Positions 53,838-62,210 of a stretch of 64,000 bases of DNA are shown here, in pieces. The notes under the pieces are model-generated. The model searched no databases. It worked only from the letters and a program-made list of their open reading frames with translations, and was not told where the DNA came from. This DNA is from an uncultured Collinsella sp. (GTDB lineage Bacteria; Actinomycetota; Coriobacteriia; Coriobacteriales; Coriobacteriaceae). The first letter of the stretch is position 1. Each line of letters opens with the position of its first letter. Location of the stretch: positions 1 to 64,000 of the forward strand of contig UQHR01000002.1 in the NCBI GenBank assembly GCA_900540905.1, given 5' to 3'. A program made the position numbers and the translations under genes.

Positions 53838-54628
53838 TAGAAGACCACCACCTTGGAAGCATCGAACACGGGGCCGCACATGCAGGCGCCCTTCATACCG
53901 TCGACCGTCTCGACATTACAGGTGTTGCAGGCGCCAAAGCCACAGCTCATCATGCGCTCGAGCGACACCTCGCAGTACGCACCGGCCTCGGCAGCAGCGG
54001 CGGCGACCTTCTTCATCATGACGGCGGGACCGCAGCTGGCGACGTAGTCGTAGCCGCCCTCGCCGAGCAGCTCGGCGGCAGGATCGGTGCAAAAACCGTG
54101 CGTGCCGAGCGAGCCGTCGTCGGTGCAAACGTCGACCGTATCGCACAGAGCGCGGAACTCATCGATACCCACAGCCTTGGACGCGGTGCCAAAGCCCAGG
54201 CACACGTCGACGGCCACGCCCTGCTCGGCAAGCTTACCGGCAAGGCACAGCACGGGCGGAACACCGATGCCGCCCGCAACGAGCAGCGCTTTCCTGGTGC
54301 CCTCGGGCACAAGCCAGCCGCGTCCGCCGGGGCCCAGCAGATTAGAGGTGGAACCGGGGGCCATCTGCGACAGACGACGGGTGTCGTCGCCCACGACGGC
54401 GTACCACAGCTCGACGGTGCCGGCCTGGGCGTCGGCGCGATAGAAGCTCAGGGGCACGCGAAGCAGCGAGGACGCATCACCGGGCACGGCAATGTTCACA
54501 AACTGACCGGGCTTGAGCGCACTTGCAAGCTTGGGGGCCGAGATGACGAGCGAGAAGATGCCGTCGGCAATCTCCCGGTTCGAGACGACCTCAAAGTCGT
54601 GCATGCGTGCAGTGGAAGGTGTGGGCAT
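53837..54628 (-). CDS. pyrK: Dihydroorotate dehydrogenase electron-transfer subunit
   Basis: FAD and 2Fe-2S protein that passes electrons from PyrD to NAD. The 263-residue protein has an FAD domain (RVPLSFYRAD), an NAD domain (LLVAGGIGVPPVL) and the C-terminal cluster site CGFGACNTC plus CMCGPVF. The ATG at 54628 follows GGAG. It is separated from pyrC by 92 bases that hold two hairpins, unlike the other tightly packed genes of the operon. Confidence 0.95.
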   Translation of the reverse strand: MPTPSTARMHDFEVVSNREIADGIFSLVISAPKLASALKPGQFVNIAVPGDASSLLRVPLSFYRADAQAGTVELWYAVVGDDTRRLSQMAPGSTSNLLGPGGRGWLVPEGTRKALLVAGGIGVPPVLCLAGKLAEQGVAVDVCLGFGTASKAVGIDEFRALCDTVDVCTDDGSLGTHGFCTDPAAELLGEGGYDYVASCGPAVMMKKVAAAAAEAGAYCEVSLERMMSCGFGACNTCNVETVDGMKGACMCGPVFDASKVVVF

Positions 54629-54643
54629 AGACGCTCCAATCCC

Positions 54644-54700
54644 CCATGCGGTTGCATGGTCAAAACGAACAGAAAGCGCGGCACCGCAAGGGCACCGCGC
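54644..54700 (-). promoter_or_regulatory. Hairpins in the pyrC-pyrK gap
   Basis: A 10-bp GC-rich stem (54676-54700, two G-U pairs, 5-nt loop) is followed on the minus strand by TTTCTGTTCGTTTT, like a weak terminator. Closer to pyrK, CCATGC-ggtt-GCATGG (54644-54659) sits beside the pyrK ribosome binding site. They may set the level of pyrKDF relative to pyrBC. Confidence 0.5.
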
Positions 54701-54720
54701 ACAAAAGCGATAAGGCTATG

Positions 54721-56010
54721 CTAGCAGATGCAGCCGTCGGCGAGCGTCTGCTTACCGCCGACAAACACATCGGTGGCACGACCGGTGAGCGTGCGGCCGG
54801 CGAAACCGGAGTTCTCGGCGCGCGACTCGTAACCGTCCTCGCCGACCGTCCAGGTGGCGGACGCGTCGAACACGGTCAGGTCGGCAACGGAGCCCGCCTT
54901 GACCTGAACCTGGTCGAGGCCCAGGATCTCACGCGGCTTGATGGCCATGAGCTCGACCATGCGGCCCATGCTCATCTTACCCGTGTTGACCAGCTCGGTG
55001 AGCACGAGCGACAGCGAGGTCTCGAGACCGATCATGCCAAAGGGCGCAAGCTCGAACTCGCGGGCCTTCTCCCACGGGGTGTGGGGAGCGTGATCGGTGA
55101 CGATAACGTCGACGGTGCCGTCGATGACGCCCTGACGGATGGCCTCGGCATCCTCCTCGGTACGCAGCGGCGGGTTGACCTTGAGCGAGGTGTTGTAGGT
55201 CTCGTCTAGATCGTTCTCGGTCAGGAACATGTGGTGCGGGGTGGCCTCGCAGGTAACCTGAACGCCAGCGGCCTTGCCGGCACGCACGATCTCCAGGCCA
55301 TGGGCGGTGGAGATGTGCTGGATGTGCAGCTTGGCACCGGTCAGCTTGGCGATCTCGATGTCGCGGGCGATCTGGAGCTCCTCGCCGGCAGCCGGCCAGC
55401 CCTCGAGAGCCAGACGGGTCGAGACCTTGCCCTCGTTGATCTGGCCGTGGCCGACCAGGTCCTCGTCCTGGCAGTGGCTCATGAAGACCTTGCCGAACAT
55501 CTTGCCGTAGTCCATGCAGCGACGGAGCATGCCCGCGCCCTGCACGCCGCGACCGTCATCGGTGAAGGCGACGGCGCCGTGGGCGACCATATCGCCCATC
55601 TCGGACATGGCCTCGCCCTTAAGACCGCGGGTCATGGCGCCCGACAGATAGACGCGGCAGTGGCCGACCTCGGCAGCGCGGGACTTGACGAACTCCACGA
55701 CAGTGCCGTTATCGGTTACGGGATCGGTGTTGGGCATGGCGCACACGCCGGTAAAGCCGCCCTTGGCAGCTGCGCGGGTACCGCTCTCGATGTCCTCTTT
55801 GACCTCGTAGCCGGGCTCGCGAAGGTGAACGTGCATATCCACCAGGCCGGGGACGAGGTACTTGCCGGAAAGGTCGCGGACCTCGGCTCCCTCGACGGCG
55901 AGATTCTCGCCGACCTCGGCGATCTTGTCGCCGTCAATCAGGACGTCAACGACACCGTCAAGCTCGACGGACGGGTCGACGACGTGGGCATTCTTAAGAA
56001 GCAAGGCCAT
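54721..56010 (-). CDS. pyrC: Dihydroorotase
   Basis: Cyclises carbamoyl aspartate to dihydroorotate. The 429-residue protein is a class I amidohydrolase: DMHVHLREPG (metal histidines), GFTGVCAMPNT and TDHAPHTPWEK. The ATG at 56010 follows GGAGGT and lies within the end of pyrB (17-base overlap). Some long-form dihydroorotases associate with aspartate carbamoyltransferase. Confidence 0.96.
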   Translation of the reverse strand: MALLLKNAHVVDPSVELDGVVDVLIDGDKIAEVGENLAVEGAEVRDLSGKYLVPGLVDMHVHLREPGYEVKEDIESGTRAAAKGGFTGVCAMPNTDPVTDNGTVVEFVKSRAAEVGHCRVYLSGAMTRGLKGEAMSEMGDMVAHGAVAFTDDGRGVQGAGMLRRCMDYGKMFGKVFMSHCQDEDLVGHGQINEGKVSTRLALEGWPAAGEELQIARDIEIAKLTGAKLHIQHISTAHGLEIVRAGKAAGVQVTCEATPHHMFLTENDLDETYNTSLKVNPPLRTEEDAEAIRQGVIDGTVDVIVTDHAPHTPWEKAREFELAPFGMIGLETSLSLVLTELVNTGKMSMGRMVELMAIKPREILGLDQVQVKAGSVADLTVFDASATWTVGEDGYESRAENSGFAGRTLTGRATDVFVGGKQTLADGCIC

Positions 56011-56938
56011 TATCGGCACCTCCAAGCAGCAGATACAGGATAGCCATACGCACGCAGATACCGGCGTAGACCTGCTCCAGGATGACGGAGCGTTGCGGGT
56101 GGTCGGCCATATAGGAGTCGAACTCGACGCCGCGGTTGATGGGACCCGGGTGGCAGATGATCGCATCGGGCTTCATGAGCTTCTCGCGGTCCTTGGTCAG
56201 GCCGAAGAGCATGTGGTACTCACGAATGGTCGGGAACGGGGCACCCTCGAGGCGCTCCTGCTGCACGCGCAGCATGTAGACGACGTCCAGCTCGGGCAGG
56301 ACGGAATCGAGGTCGCTCGTCACGTGGTCGCAGCCCAGAACCTCGGGCGCCGGCGGCAGCAGCGTGCCGGGGGCGACGGCGTAGGTCTCGCAGCCCATGA
56401 TCTTAAGGGCGGGGATCAGCGAGCCGCAGACGCGGGAGTGCGCGATATCGCCGACGACAGCGACCTTCAGACCGTGGAAGTCACCCTTGTGCTCCCAGAT
56501 GGTGTACAGGTCGAGCAGGGCCTGCGTGGGATGGTTGTGCTTGCCGTCACCGGCGCAGATGACGCTCGCGGGCGAGTTCTGCGTGACGATGTAGGGAGCG
56601 CCGGCGTGCTTATCACGCACGACGATACAGTCGATCTTATAGGCGTTGAGGGTCTCGACGGTGTCGACAAGGCTCTCGCCCTTGACCGTGGAGGTCGAGG
56701 AGCCGCCAAAGTTAAGGCTGTCGGCCGAAAGACGCTTCTCGGCGAGCTCGAAGGAGCTGCGGGTGCGCGTCGAGGGCTCGTTGAACATGTTGACGATGGT
56801 CTTGCCCTTGAGCGTGGGGACCTTCTTGATAGCACGCTCGTTGACCTCGGAGAACGCCTTGGCGGTCTCGAGGATGAGCTTGATGTCCTCTTCGGAGTAC
56901 TCGGTAATGTCGATCAGGTGCTTATGGTTGAACGCCAC
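55994..56938 (-). CDS. pyrB: Aspartate carbamoyltransferase catalytic subunit
   Basis: Joins carbamoyl phosphate to aspartate, the committed step of pyrimidine synthesis. The 314-residue protein has the STRTRSSFE carbamoyl-phosphate loop, HPTQALLDLYT and HPGPINRGVE. GTG 56938 is the start, after GGAGGTGAG at the end of pyrR. No pyrI regulatory subunit is present, so control is by the pyr leader. Confidence 0.96.
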   Translation of the reverse strand: MAFNHKHLIDITEYSEEDIKLILETAKAFSEVNERAIKKVPTLKGKTIVNMFNEPSTRTRSSFELAEKRLSADSLNFGGSSTSTVKGESLVDTVETLNAYKIDCIVVRDKHAGAPYIVTQNSPASVICAGDGKHNHPTQALLDLYTIWEHKGDFHGLKVAVVGDIAHSRVCGSLIPALKIMGCETYAVAPGTLLPPAPEVLGCDHVTSDLDSVLPELDVVYMLRVQQERLEGAPFPTIREYHMLFGLTKDREKLMKPDAIICHPGPINRGVEFDSYMADHPQRSVILEQVYAGICVRMAILYLLLGGADNGLAS

Positions 56939-56942
56939 GGTA

Positions 56943-57527
56943 CTACTCACCTCCCAGCGGCGCGGAGCCCACGTGGGAACCCGGCGCGACGTCGTTAATC
57001 TCGACGGCGGTGTGGCCGTCAACTTCCTTCATATATAGGTGTACGTTCTCCTCATGCGACGAGGGAACGTTCTTGCCGACAAAGTCCGGCGAGATGGGGA
57101 GCTCACGGTGGCCGCGGTCAACGAGGACAGCCAGCTCAATGCGGCTCGGACGGCCCAAGTCCATGACGGCGTCGAGAGCGGCGCGGATGGTACGGCCCGT
57201 ATACAGGATGTCGTCCACCAGCACGACGCGCTTGCCGTCGACACTGAAGGGAATGTTGGTAGCGTGGATCGCGGGAGCGAAATTGGTCGCATAGTCATCG
57301 CGGTAGAAGCTGATGTCCAGGCTGCCGAGCGGAACATCGACGCCCTCGATCTCCTTGATCTCCTCAGCGAGCTTCTTTGCCAGAAGGTCGCCGCGCGTGA
57401 CGATGCCGACCAGAGCGAGATCTTCACAGCCCTCGTTGCGCTCGAGAATCTCGTGCGCGATGCGGGTCATCGCTCGATTGACGGCGGTCTCGTCCATGAT
57501 GACCGCCTTGGGGGAAGTCGTGCCCAT
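56943..57527 (-). CDS. pyrR: Pyrimidine operon regulator PyrR
   Basis: Attenuation protein that binds the pyr leader RNA when UMP is high; also has uracil phosphoribosyltransferase activity. The 194-residue protein has the PRPP loop VVLVDDILYTGRTIRAALDA and the RGHRELPI segment. The ribosome binding site is AAGGAG. The C-terminal 15 residues extend beyond the usual PyrR end. The upstream terminator and stems fit its regulatory role. Confidence 0.96.
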   Translation of the reverse strand: MGTTSPKAVIMDETAVNRAMTRIAHEILERNEGCEDLALVGIVTRGDLLAKKLAEEIKEIEGVDVPLGSLDISFYRDDYATNFAPAIHATNIPFSVDGKRVVLVDDILYTGRTIRAALDAVMDLGRPSRIELAVLVDRGHRELPISPDFVGKNVPSSHEENVHLYMKEVDGHTAVEINDVAPGSHVGSAPLGGE

Positions 57528-57566
57528 CGATCTCCTTCCTCACATGTCTTGACTGCTGACACAGTC

Positions 57567-57652
57567 AAAAAAATAGATGCCCGACCGCTCAAAGCGGACC
57601 AGACACCCACAGGAAGGGCTGCTCTTTGGCAGCAATGTAATTCCATGTGGGT
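57567..57652 (-). promoter_or_regulatory. pyr operon leader attenuator
   Basis: On the minus strand a stem (57607-57594 with 57588-57576, several G-U pairs, one bulge) is followed by TATTTTTTT, an intrinsic terminator 40 bases before pyrR. Upstream, ACCCACA (57652-57646) pairs with TGTGGGT (57611-57605), enclosing a GCTGC/GCAGC hairpin (57633-57618) whose loop region CCAAAGAG resembles the PyrR-binding CCAGAGAG. The two folds share three bases. PyrR control is inferred from this and from pyrR being the first gene. Confidence 0.7.
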
Positions 57653-57821
57653 ATCTCGTACCCCTTTAATGGTCACTGGATAGTGTAGCCAACCTCGAGC
57701 TTAATTGCGAGCATAAATACAGAGCAATCCGTAAACGGAGCCCAACACTCCATAAACCTATATATATTTGTGGGACGAGCTTGAAAACCTTGGTTCGAGC
57801 TGGCATAATCCCCCCTGCTGC

Positions 57822-57840
57822 ACGTAAATCGGATCTACGT
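57822..57840. promoter_or_regulatory. Near-palindrome between pyrR and rpmB
   Basis: ACGTAAATCGGATCTACGT is a 19-bp palindrome with one mismatched pair, in the divergent gap. The rest of 57653-57978 holds the two promoters; a GGTTCGAGC near 57792 resembles a tRNA T-loop, but no cloverleaf can be formed. Confidence 0.35.
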
Positions 57841-57915
57841 CCAGGGCCGTAGCGTGGGCACTATCGCCAAAAGAGGAATATCTCTGTGTAGATTGCGCAC
57901 AGGGAGTTGCTTCTG

Positions 57916-57924
57916 TGCTATAGT
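57916..57924 (+). promoter_or_regulatory. Extended -10 promoter of rpmB
   Basis: TG-c-TATAGT is an extended -10 element 55 bases upstream of the rpmB start codon. No good -35 is visible at 17 bases, which the extended -10 can make up for. Confidence 0.5.
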
Positions 57925-57978
57925 TCAGGCTTGTTTGTTAACGCGACATGTTCGTTTGTCGCCCAAGGAGGGTCAGTT

Positions 57979-58167
57979 ATGTCCAAAGTTTGCGAAGTTT
58001 GCGGTAAGCACCCCGTTGCCGGTCGCTCCATCAGCCACTCTCACCGCGTCACCAACCGTAAGTTCCGCCCCAACATCCAGCGCGTCTACGTCGTCGTCGA
58101 TGGTCACCGTCGCAAGATGAACGTTTGCTCCACCTGCCTCAAGTCCGGCAAGGTTGCGCGCTCCTAA
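57979..58167 (+). CDS. rpmB: 50S ribosomal protein L28
   Basis: Large-subunit protein of 62 residues. It begins SKVCEVCGKHPVAGRSISHS and ends VCSTCLKSGKVARS; the four cysteines in two CxxC pairs mark the zinc-binding form. The ATG at 57979 follows AAGGAGGGT. It stands alone with its own promoter and terminator. Confidence 0.97.
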   Translation: MSKVCEVCGKHPVAGRSISHSHRVTNRKFRPNIQRVYVVVDGHRRKMNVCSTCLKSGKVARS

Positions 58168-58239
58168 ATAAGGTCTTACCAACAAGTACCTCGGACTCTC
58201 CGGGTCAAAGACCTCGCGTTCATATAGAACTTACCAAAG

Positions 58240-58268
58240 GCGCCCTCCCCTACGGAGGGCGCTTTTTT
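58240..58268 (+). terminator. Terminator of rpmB
   Basis: GCGCCCTCC (58240-58248) and GGAGGGCGC (58254-58262) form a 9-bp stem with a 5-nt loop, followed by TTTTTT. Confidence 0.92.
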
Positions 58269-58274
58269 GCACCC

Positions 58275-59316
58275 ATTGGGGACAGACTTACATGAGTGTT
58301 TTCACGCATTGGGGACAGACATGAAGCACGCATGCGACGCACTGACTGGCTCCGGCCCCTGCCTCACGCAGCATCCTTCCAGCCTGCAGTTGCCTTGGTC
58401 ACGCTTGTAGCGCCGATGCCGGTGATACGGGCAATTTGCTTGACCGTGAGATGCGCCCGCCTAAGCCTCAGCAGACACGCATCGCGTTCGGGGCGTGGCA
58501 GGGCTTTGAGCAGTGCAGGATCTATGCTCGGCAGAACTTCGCGCGCAACGGAAAGGGCCTCCTCATCGGGGATCCGCCGGCGTGGAAGAACCTCCATTGA
58601 CCAGATGCGCCCGGCAACTTCCTCGAGATGCTCGCAATAGCAACGGGAGCCACCGACAATATCGAGCATAGGAGCCGCATCACAGATGTCAAAGGGATCA
58701 TAGCCCAGCTGATACGCCTTATAGCTTGACCAGCGGTACGCATCGAGCGAGTCAAGCGCACCCTTCACGGGATTGAGATGAATATAGTCGAGCAGCTGCA
58801 CCGCCTGCGTGTCCGACTCAACCGCGACCCGCGAATAGCGATTGTCAAACAGATGTCCCGTTCTCCCCGTTTTTCCATTGAAATACTTAGCATATGCCGT
58901 CAGCGCGCACTGCATTGCCTTTGAAAGGTTGTCAAATGGGTCATCAACCATCAAATGGAAGTGATTGTCCATAAGGCACCAAGCCAACACCGCCACTTCA
59001 TGGCGCGCAAACCTGTCCGAGATATCCGATAAGAAACGATAACGGTCGGAGTCATCTTCAAAAATAATCTGTTTGGAGTTGCCGCGGTCAAAGACGTGGT
59101 AATAGCCGGTGATCGAAACGGGGCGGGCGCATCGGGGCATAATCTCTCCTTTCAAAACTGTTCAGGCAACACCTAAAAGGAGAGAAGCAACGCGAAATGC
59201 TGAGCCTGCAACCTATTTATATCCAATAAGCGGCAATAACAGGCCCAGAACGGCAAAATGGCAAAACGATGTCTGTCCCAAATGAGTGAAAGCACTCATG
59301 TAAGTCTGTCCCCAAT
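58275..59316 (-). mobile_element. Y1-transposase (RAYT-type) element with 46-nt terminal inverted repeats
   Basis: The ends 58275-58320 and 59271-59316 are inverted repeats that agree at 43 of 46 bases. Each end holds two direct copies of GGGACAGAC (outer and inner) around a small hairpin, ATGAGTG-cttt-CACTCAT at the right end. The transposase gene lies between. No target duplication is seen, which fits the single-strand mechanism of HUH transposases. The left end lies six bases after the rpmB terminator. Confidence 0.85.
58364..59140 (-). CDS. REP-associated tyrosine transposase (Y1, HUH family)
   Basis: Single-strand DNA transposase of 258 residues. The HUH motif is in MDNHFHLMVDD and the likely nucleophile tyrosine is in ALTAYAKYFNGKTGR, followed by HLFDNRYSRVAV and LDYIHLNPVKGA, all typical of RAYT proteins. 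The C-terminal 60 residues (HLTVKQIARITGIGATSVTKA) form a helix-turn-helix for end recognition. The ATG at 59140 follows AAAGGAG. The frame is intact, so the element may be active. Confidence 0.9.
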   Translation of the reverse strand: MPRCARPVSITGYYHVFDRGNSKQIIFEDDSDRYRFLSDISDRFARHEVAVLAWCLMDNHFHLMVDDPFDNLSKAMQCALTAYAKYFNGKTGRTGHLFDNRYSRVAVESDTQAVQLLDYIHLNPVKGALDSLDAYRWSSYKAYQLGYDPFDICDAAPMLDIVGGSRCYCEHLEEVAGRIWSMEVLPRRRIPDEEALSVAREVLPSIDPALLKALPRPERDACLLRLRRAHLTVKQIARITGIGATSVTKATAGWKDAA

Positions 59317-59350
59317 AAGCGGGGAGATGCAGCAGGCAGATAGTTCTAGT

Positions 59351-59380
59351 TAAAACGCTTCATTTTATTGAAGCGTTTTA
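59351..59380 (+). promoter_or_regulatory. 12-bp inverted repeat upstream of adhE
   Basis: TAAAACGCTTCA (59351-59362) and TGAAGCGTTTTA (59369-59380) form a perfect repeat with a 6-nt centre, about 93 bases before the adhE start. Each arm has a CG-centred AAACGCTT core, a form seen in LacI-type operators. The stretch 59141-59472 otherwise contains the right end of the transposon and the adhE promoter region. Confidence 0.55.
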
Positions 59381-59472
59381 GTGTGCCTTTTAAAGGAATC
59401 TGACCGTTCACCGAATTATTTCTTGCTATCATGCAAGGCGTAGGGTAAATCTCCGATCGCAAGGAGACACAA

Positions 59473-62121
59473 ATGGTGAAAAAGTCACCGGAAAACACTA
59501 CTCCCGCAATTGTGGACAACGTAGAGGCGCTTGAGGCTAAGCTCGCTCAGATGCGAGAGGCCCAGGCGCTTTTTGCTACGTACACGCAGGAGCAGGTCGA
59601 CAAGATCTTCTATGAGGCCGCCATGGCCGCCAACAAGGCTCGTATCCCGTTGGCGAAGATGGCCATCGAGGAGACCGGCCGCGGCGTTCTTGAAGACAAG
59701 GTCATCAAGAACCACTACGCCGCAGAGTACATCTACAACGCTTACAAGAACACCAAGACCTGTGGTGTCCTGGAGCGCGACGAGGCTTACGGCATCACCA
59801 AGATCGCCGAGCCCATCGGCATCGTGGGCGCCGTCATCCCGACGACCAACCCCACCTCCACCGCGATCTTCAAGACGCTGATCAGCCTGAAGACCCGCAA
59901 CGCCATCATCATCTCCCCGCACCCGGCTGCCGCCAAGTGCACCATCGCCGCCGCCAAGCTCGTGCTTGACGCCGCCGTCAAGGCCGGCGCCCCCGAGGGC
60001 ATCATCGGCTGGGTCGATGTCCCCTCCATCGAGCTGACCAACATGGTCATGCGCGACGTCGACATCATCCTCGCCACCGGTGGCCCGGGCATGGTCAAGG
60101 CCGCCTACTCCTCGGGCAAGCCCGCCCTGGGCGTTGGCGCCGGTAACACCCCGGTCGTCATCGACGACACCGCCGACGTGCTGCTCGCCGTCAACTCCAT
60201 CATCCACTCCAAGACCTTCGACAACGGCATGATCTGCGCTTCCGAGCAGTCCGTGACCGTCATCGACACCATCTATGACCAGGTTAAGGCCGAGTTCCAG
60301 AAGCGCGGCTGCTACTTCGTCAAGCAGGGTGCCGAGATGGAGGCCCTACGTGCCGCCATGTTCAAGAACGGCGCTCTCGATCACCGCATCCCCGGCATGG
60401 CTGCCGCCAAGATCGCCGAGCTCGCCGGTATCGAGGTTCCCGCTAAGACCAAGATCCTGATCGCCGAGGTCACCTCCACCGACCCCGCCAAGGAGGAGTT
60501 CTCCCACGAGAAGCTCTCCCCGGTCCTGGCCATGTACCACGCCAAGGACTTCCAGGAGGCCGTCGACAAGGCCGAGCACCTGGTGCTCGCCGGTGGCCCG
60601 GGCCACACCGCCTCTCTGTACGTGCATCCCGCCCAGGCCGAGAAGATCAGCCTGTTCGAGCACGTCATGAAGGCCTGCCGTATCGTCATCAACACCCCGT
60701 CCTCGCACGGCGGCATCGGTGACCTGTACAACTTTGGCATGAAGCCGTCTCTGACCCTGGGCTGCGGCTCCTGGGGCGGCAACTCCGTCTCCGAGAACGT
60801 TGGGGTGAAGCACTTGATCAACGTTAAGACTGTGGCCGAGCGCCGTGAGAACATGCTGTGGTTCCGCGCTCCCGAGAAGGTCTACTTCAAGAAGGGTTCC
60901 ACGCCCGTCGCCCTCGACGAGCTGGGCAACGTCATGGGCAAGAAGCGCGCCTTCATCGTCACCGACCAGTTCCTCTTCAAGAATGGCAACACCCGCGCCA
61001 TCGAGGCCAAGCTCGACGAGATGGGCATCGCCCACGACTGCTTCTACGACGTCGAGCCCGATCCGTCGCTGCAGTGCGCACGTCGCGGCGCCAAGCAGAT
61101 GGCCCTCTTTGAGCCGGACGTCATCATCGCCGTCGGCGGTGGCTCCGCTATGGACGCCGGCAAGATCATGTGGATGATGTACGAGCACCCCGAGTGCAAG
61201 TTTGAGGACATGGCCATGGACTTCATGGACATCCGCAAGCGTATCTTCACCTTCCCCGAGATGGGCAAGAAGGCCCACTTCGTCGCCGTCCCGACCTCTT
61301 CGGGTACCGGCTCCGAGTGCACGCCGTTCGCCATCATCACCGACAAGGAGACCGGCATCAAGTGGCCGCTCGCCGACTACGCGCTGCTCCCCAACATGGC
61401 TATCGTCGACGCCGACAACTGCATGACCGCCCCGCGCGGCCTGACCGCTGCCTCCGGCATCGACGTCATGACCCACGCCATCGAGTCCTACGTCTCCATC
61501 ATGGCTTCCGACTACACCAAGGGCCTCTCCGAGCGCGCTGCCAAGCTCGTCTTCGAGAACCTGCCCTCCAGCTTCACGAACGGCGCCAAGGACCCGCACG
61601 CCCGCGAGGAGATGCACAACGCCTCCTGCATGGCCGGTATGGCCTTCGCCAACGCCTTCCTGGGCCTCAACCACTCCATGGCTCACAAGCTCGGCGCTTT
61701 CCATCACCTGCCCCACGGCATCGCTAACGCCGTCATCCTGACCCGCGTCATGCGCTACAACGCCGCCGAGGCTCCCGTCAAGATGGGTACCTTCTCCCAG
61801 TATCCTTACCCCAACGCGCTGCACAACTACGCCGAGATGGCCAAGTACTGCGGCATCGAGGGCAAGGACGACAAGGAGGTCTTCGAGAACTTCATCACGA
61901 AGCTCGAGGAGCTCAAGGACTTCATCGGTGTCAAGAAGACCATCGCCGACTACGGTGTTGACGAGCAGTACTTCCTCGACACCCTCGACGAGATGACCGA
62001 GCAGGCATTCAACGACCAGTGCACCGGCGCTAACCCGCGCTACCCGCTCATGAGCGAGATCAAGGAGCTCTACCTGGACGCCTACTACGGCCGCGAGCCC
62101 CAGGACTACGCCGTCTGCTAG
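59473..62121 (+). CDS. adhE: Bifunctional acetaldehyde/alcohol dehydrogenase
   Basis: Fermentation enzyme that reduces acetyl-CoA to acetaldehyde and then ethanol, regenerating NAD. The 882-residue protein has an N-terminal CoA-dependent aldehyde dehydrogenase (about 15-450, catalytic cysteine in NGMICASEQS) and a C-terminal iron-dependent alcohol dehydrogenase (about 455-870; AVGGGSAMD, and metal histidines in NHSMAHKLGAFHHLPHG). AdhE forms long filaments (spirosomes). Codon use is strongly biased toward C-ending codons, suggesting high expression. AAGGAG precedes the start. Confidence 0.97.
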   Translation: MVKKSPENTTPAIVDNVEALEAKLAQMREAQALFATYTQEQVDKIFYEAAMAANKARIPLAKMAIEETGRGVLEDKVIKNHYAAEYIYNAYKNTKTCGVLERDEAYGITKIAEPIGIVGAVIPTTNPTSTAIFKTLISLKTRNAIIISPHPAAAKCTIAAAKLVLDAAVKAGAPEGIIGWVDVPSIELTNMVMRDVDIILATGGPGMVKAAYSSGKPALGVGAGNTPVVIDDTADVLLAVNSIIHSKTFDNGMICASEQSVTVIDTIYDQVKAEFQKRGCYFVKQGAEMEALRAAMFKNGALDHRIPGMAAAKIAELAGIEVPAKTKILIAEVTSTDPAKEEFSHEKLSPVLAMYHAKDFQEAVDKAEHLVLAGGPGHTASLYVHPAQAEKISLFEHVMKACRIVINTPSSHGGIGDLYNFGMKPSLTLGCGSWGGNSVSENVGVKHLINVKTVAERRENMLWFRAPEKVYFKKGSTPVALDELGNVMGKKRAFIVTDQFLFKNGNTRAIEAKLDEMGIAHDCFYDVEPDPSLQCARRGAKQMALFEPDVIIAVGGGSAMDAGKIMWMMYEHPECKFEDMAMDFMDIRKRIFTFPEMGKKAHFVAVPTSSGTGSECTPFAIITDKETGIKWPLADYALLPNMAIVDADNCMTAPRGLTAASGIDVMTHAIESYVSIMASDYTKGLSERAAKLVFENLPSSFTNGAKDPHAREEMHNASCMAGMAFANAFLGLNHSMAHKLGAFHHLPHGIANAVILTRVMRYNAAEAPVKMGTFSQYPYPNALHNYAEMAKYCGIEGKDDKEVFENFITKLEELKDFIGVKKTIADYGVDEQYFLDTLDEMTEQAFNDQCTGANPRYPLMSEIKELYLDAYYGREPQDYAVC

Positions 62122-62139
62122 TTTTTAGCACGGTTTTTT

Positions 62140-62177
62140 GCGGCGGGGGTGCACGGGTGTTTCACACACCCCCGCCG
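62140..62177 (+). terminator. Hairpin downstream of adhE
   Basis: CGGCGGGGGTG (62141-62151) and CACCCCCGCCG (62167-62177) pair over 11 bp with a 15-nt loop. No T-tract follows on the plus strand, so the hairpin may act as an RNA stabiliser or a weak terminator between adhE and the kinase gene. Confidence 0.6.
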
Positions 62178-62210
62178 TCGCTTCTATCGCATCGTTGAAA
62201 GGATGCAACC

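Noticed and set aside
57785..57850. Possible tRNA (GGTTCGAGC T-loop-like string)
   Set aside because: No acceptor, D or anticodon stems can be formed around it.
59351..59380. Rex (NADH-sensing) operator before adhE
   Set aside because: Rex is the usual adhE regulator, but the repeat does not match TTGTGAA-N6-TTCACAA in arm sequence.
60346..61824. Open reading frame of 492 codons opposite adhE
   Set aside because: Shadow of the strongly biased adhE codons; composition is Gly/Val/His/Asp-rich without motifs.
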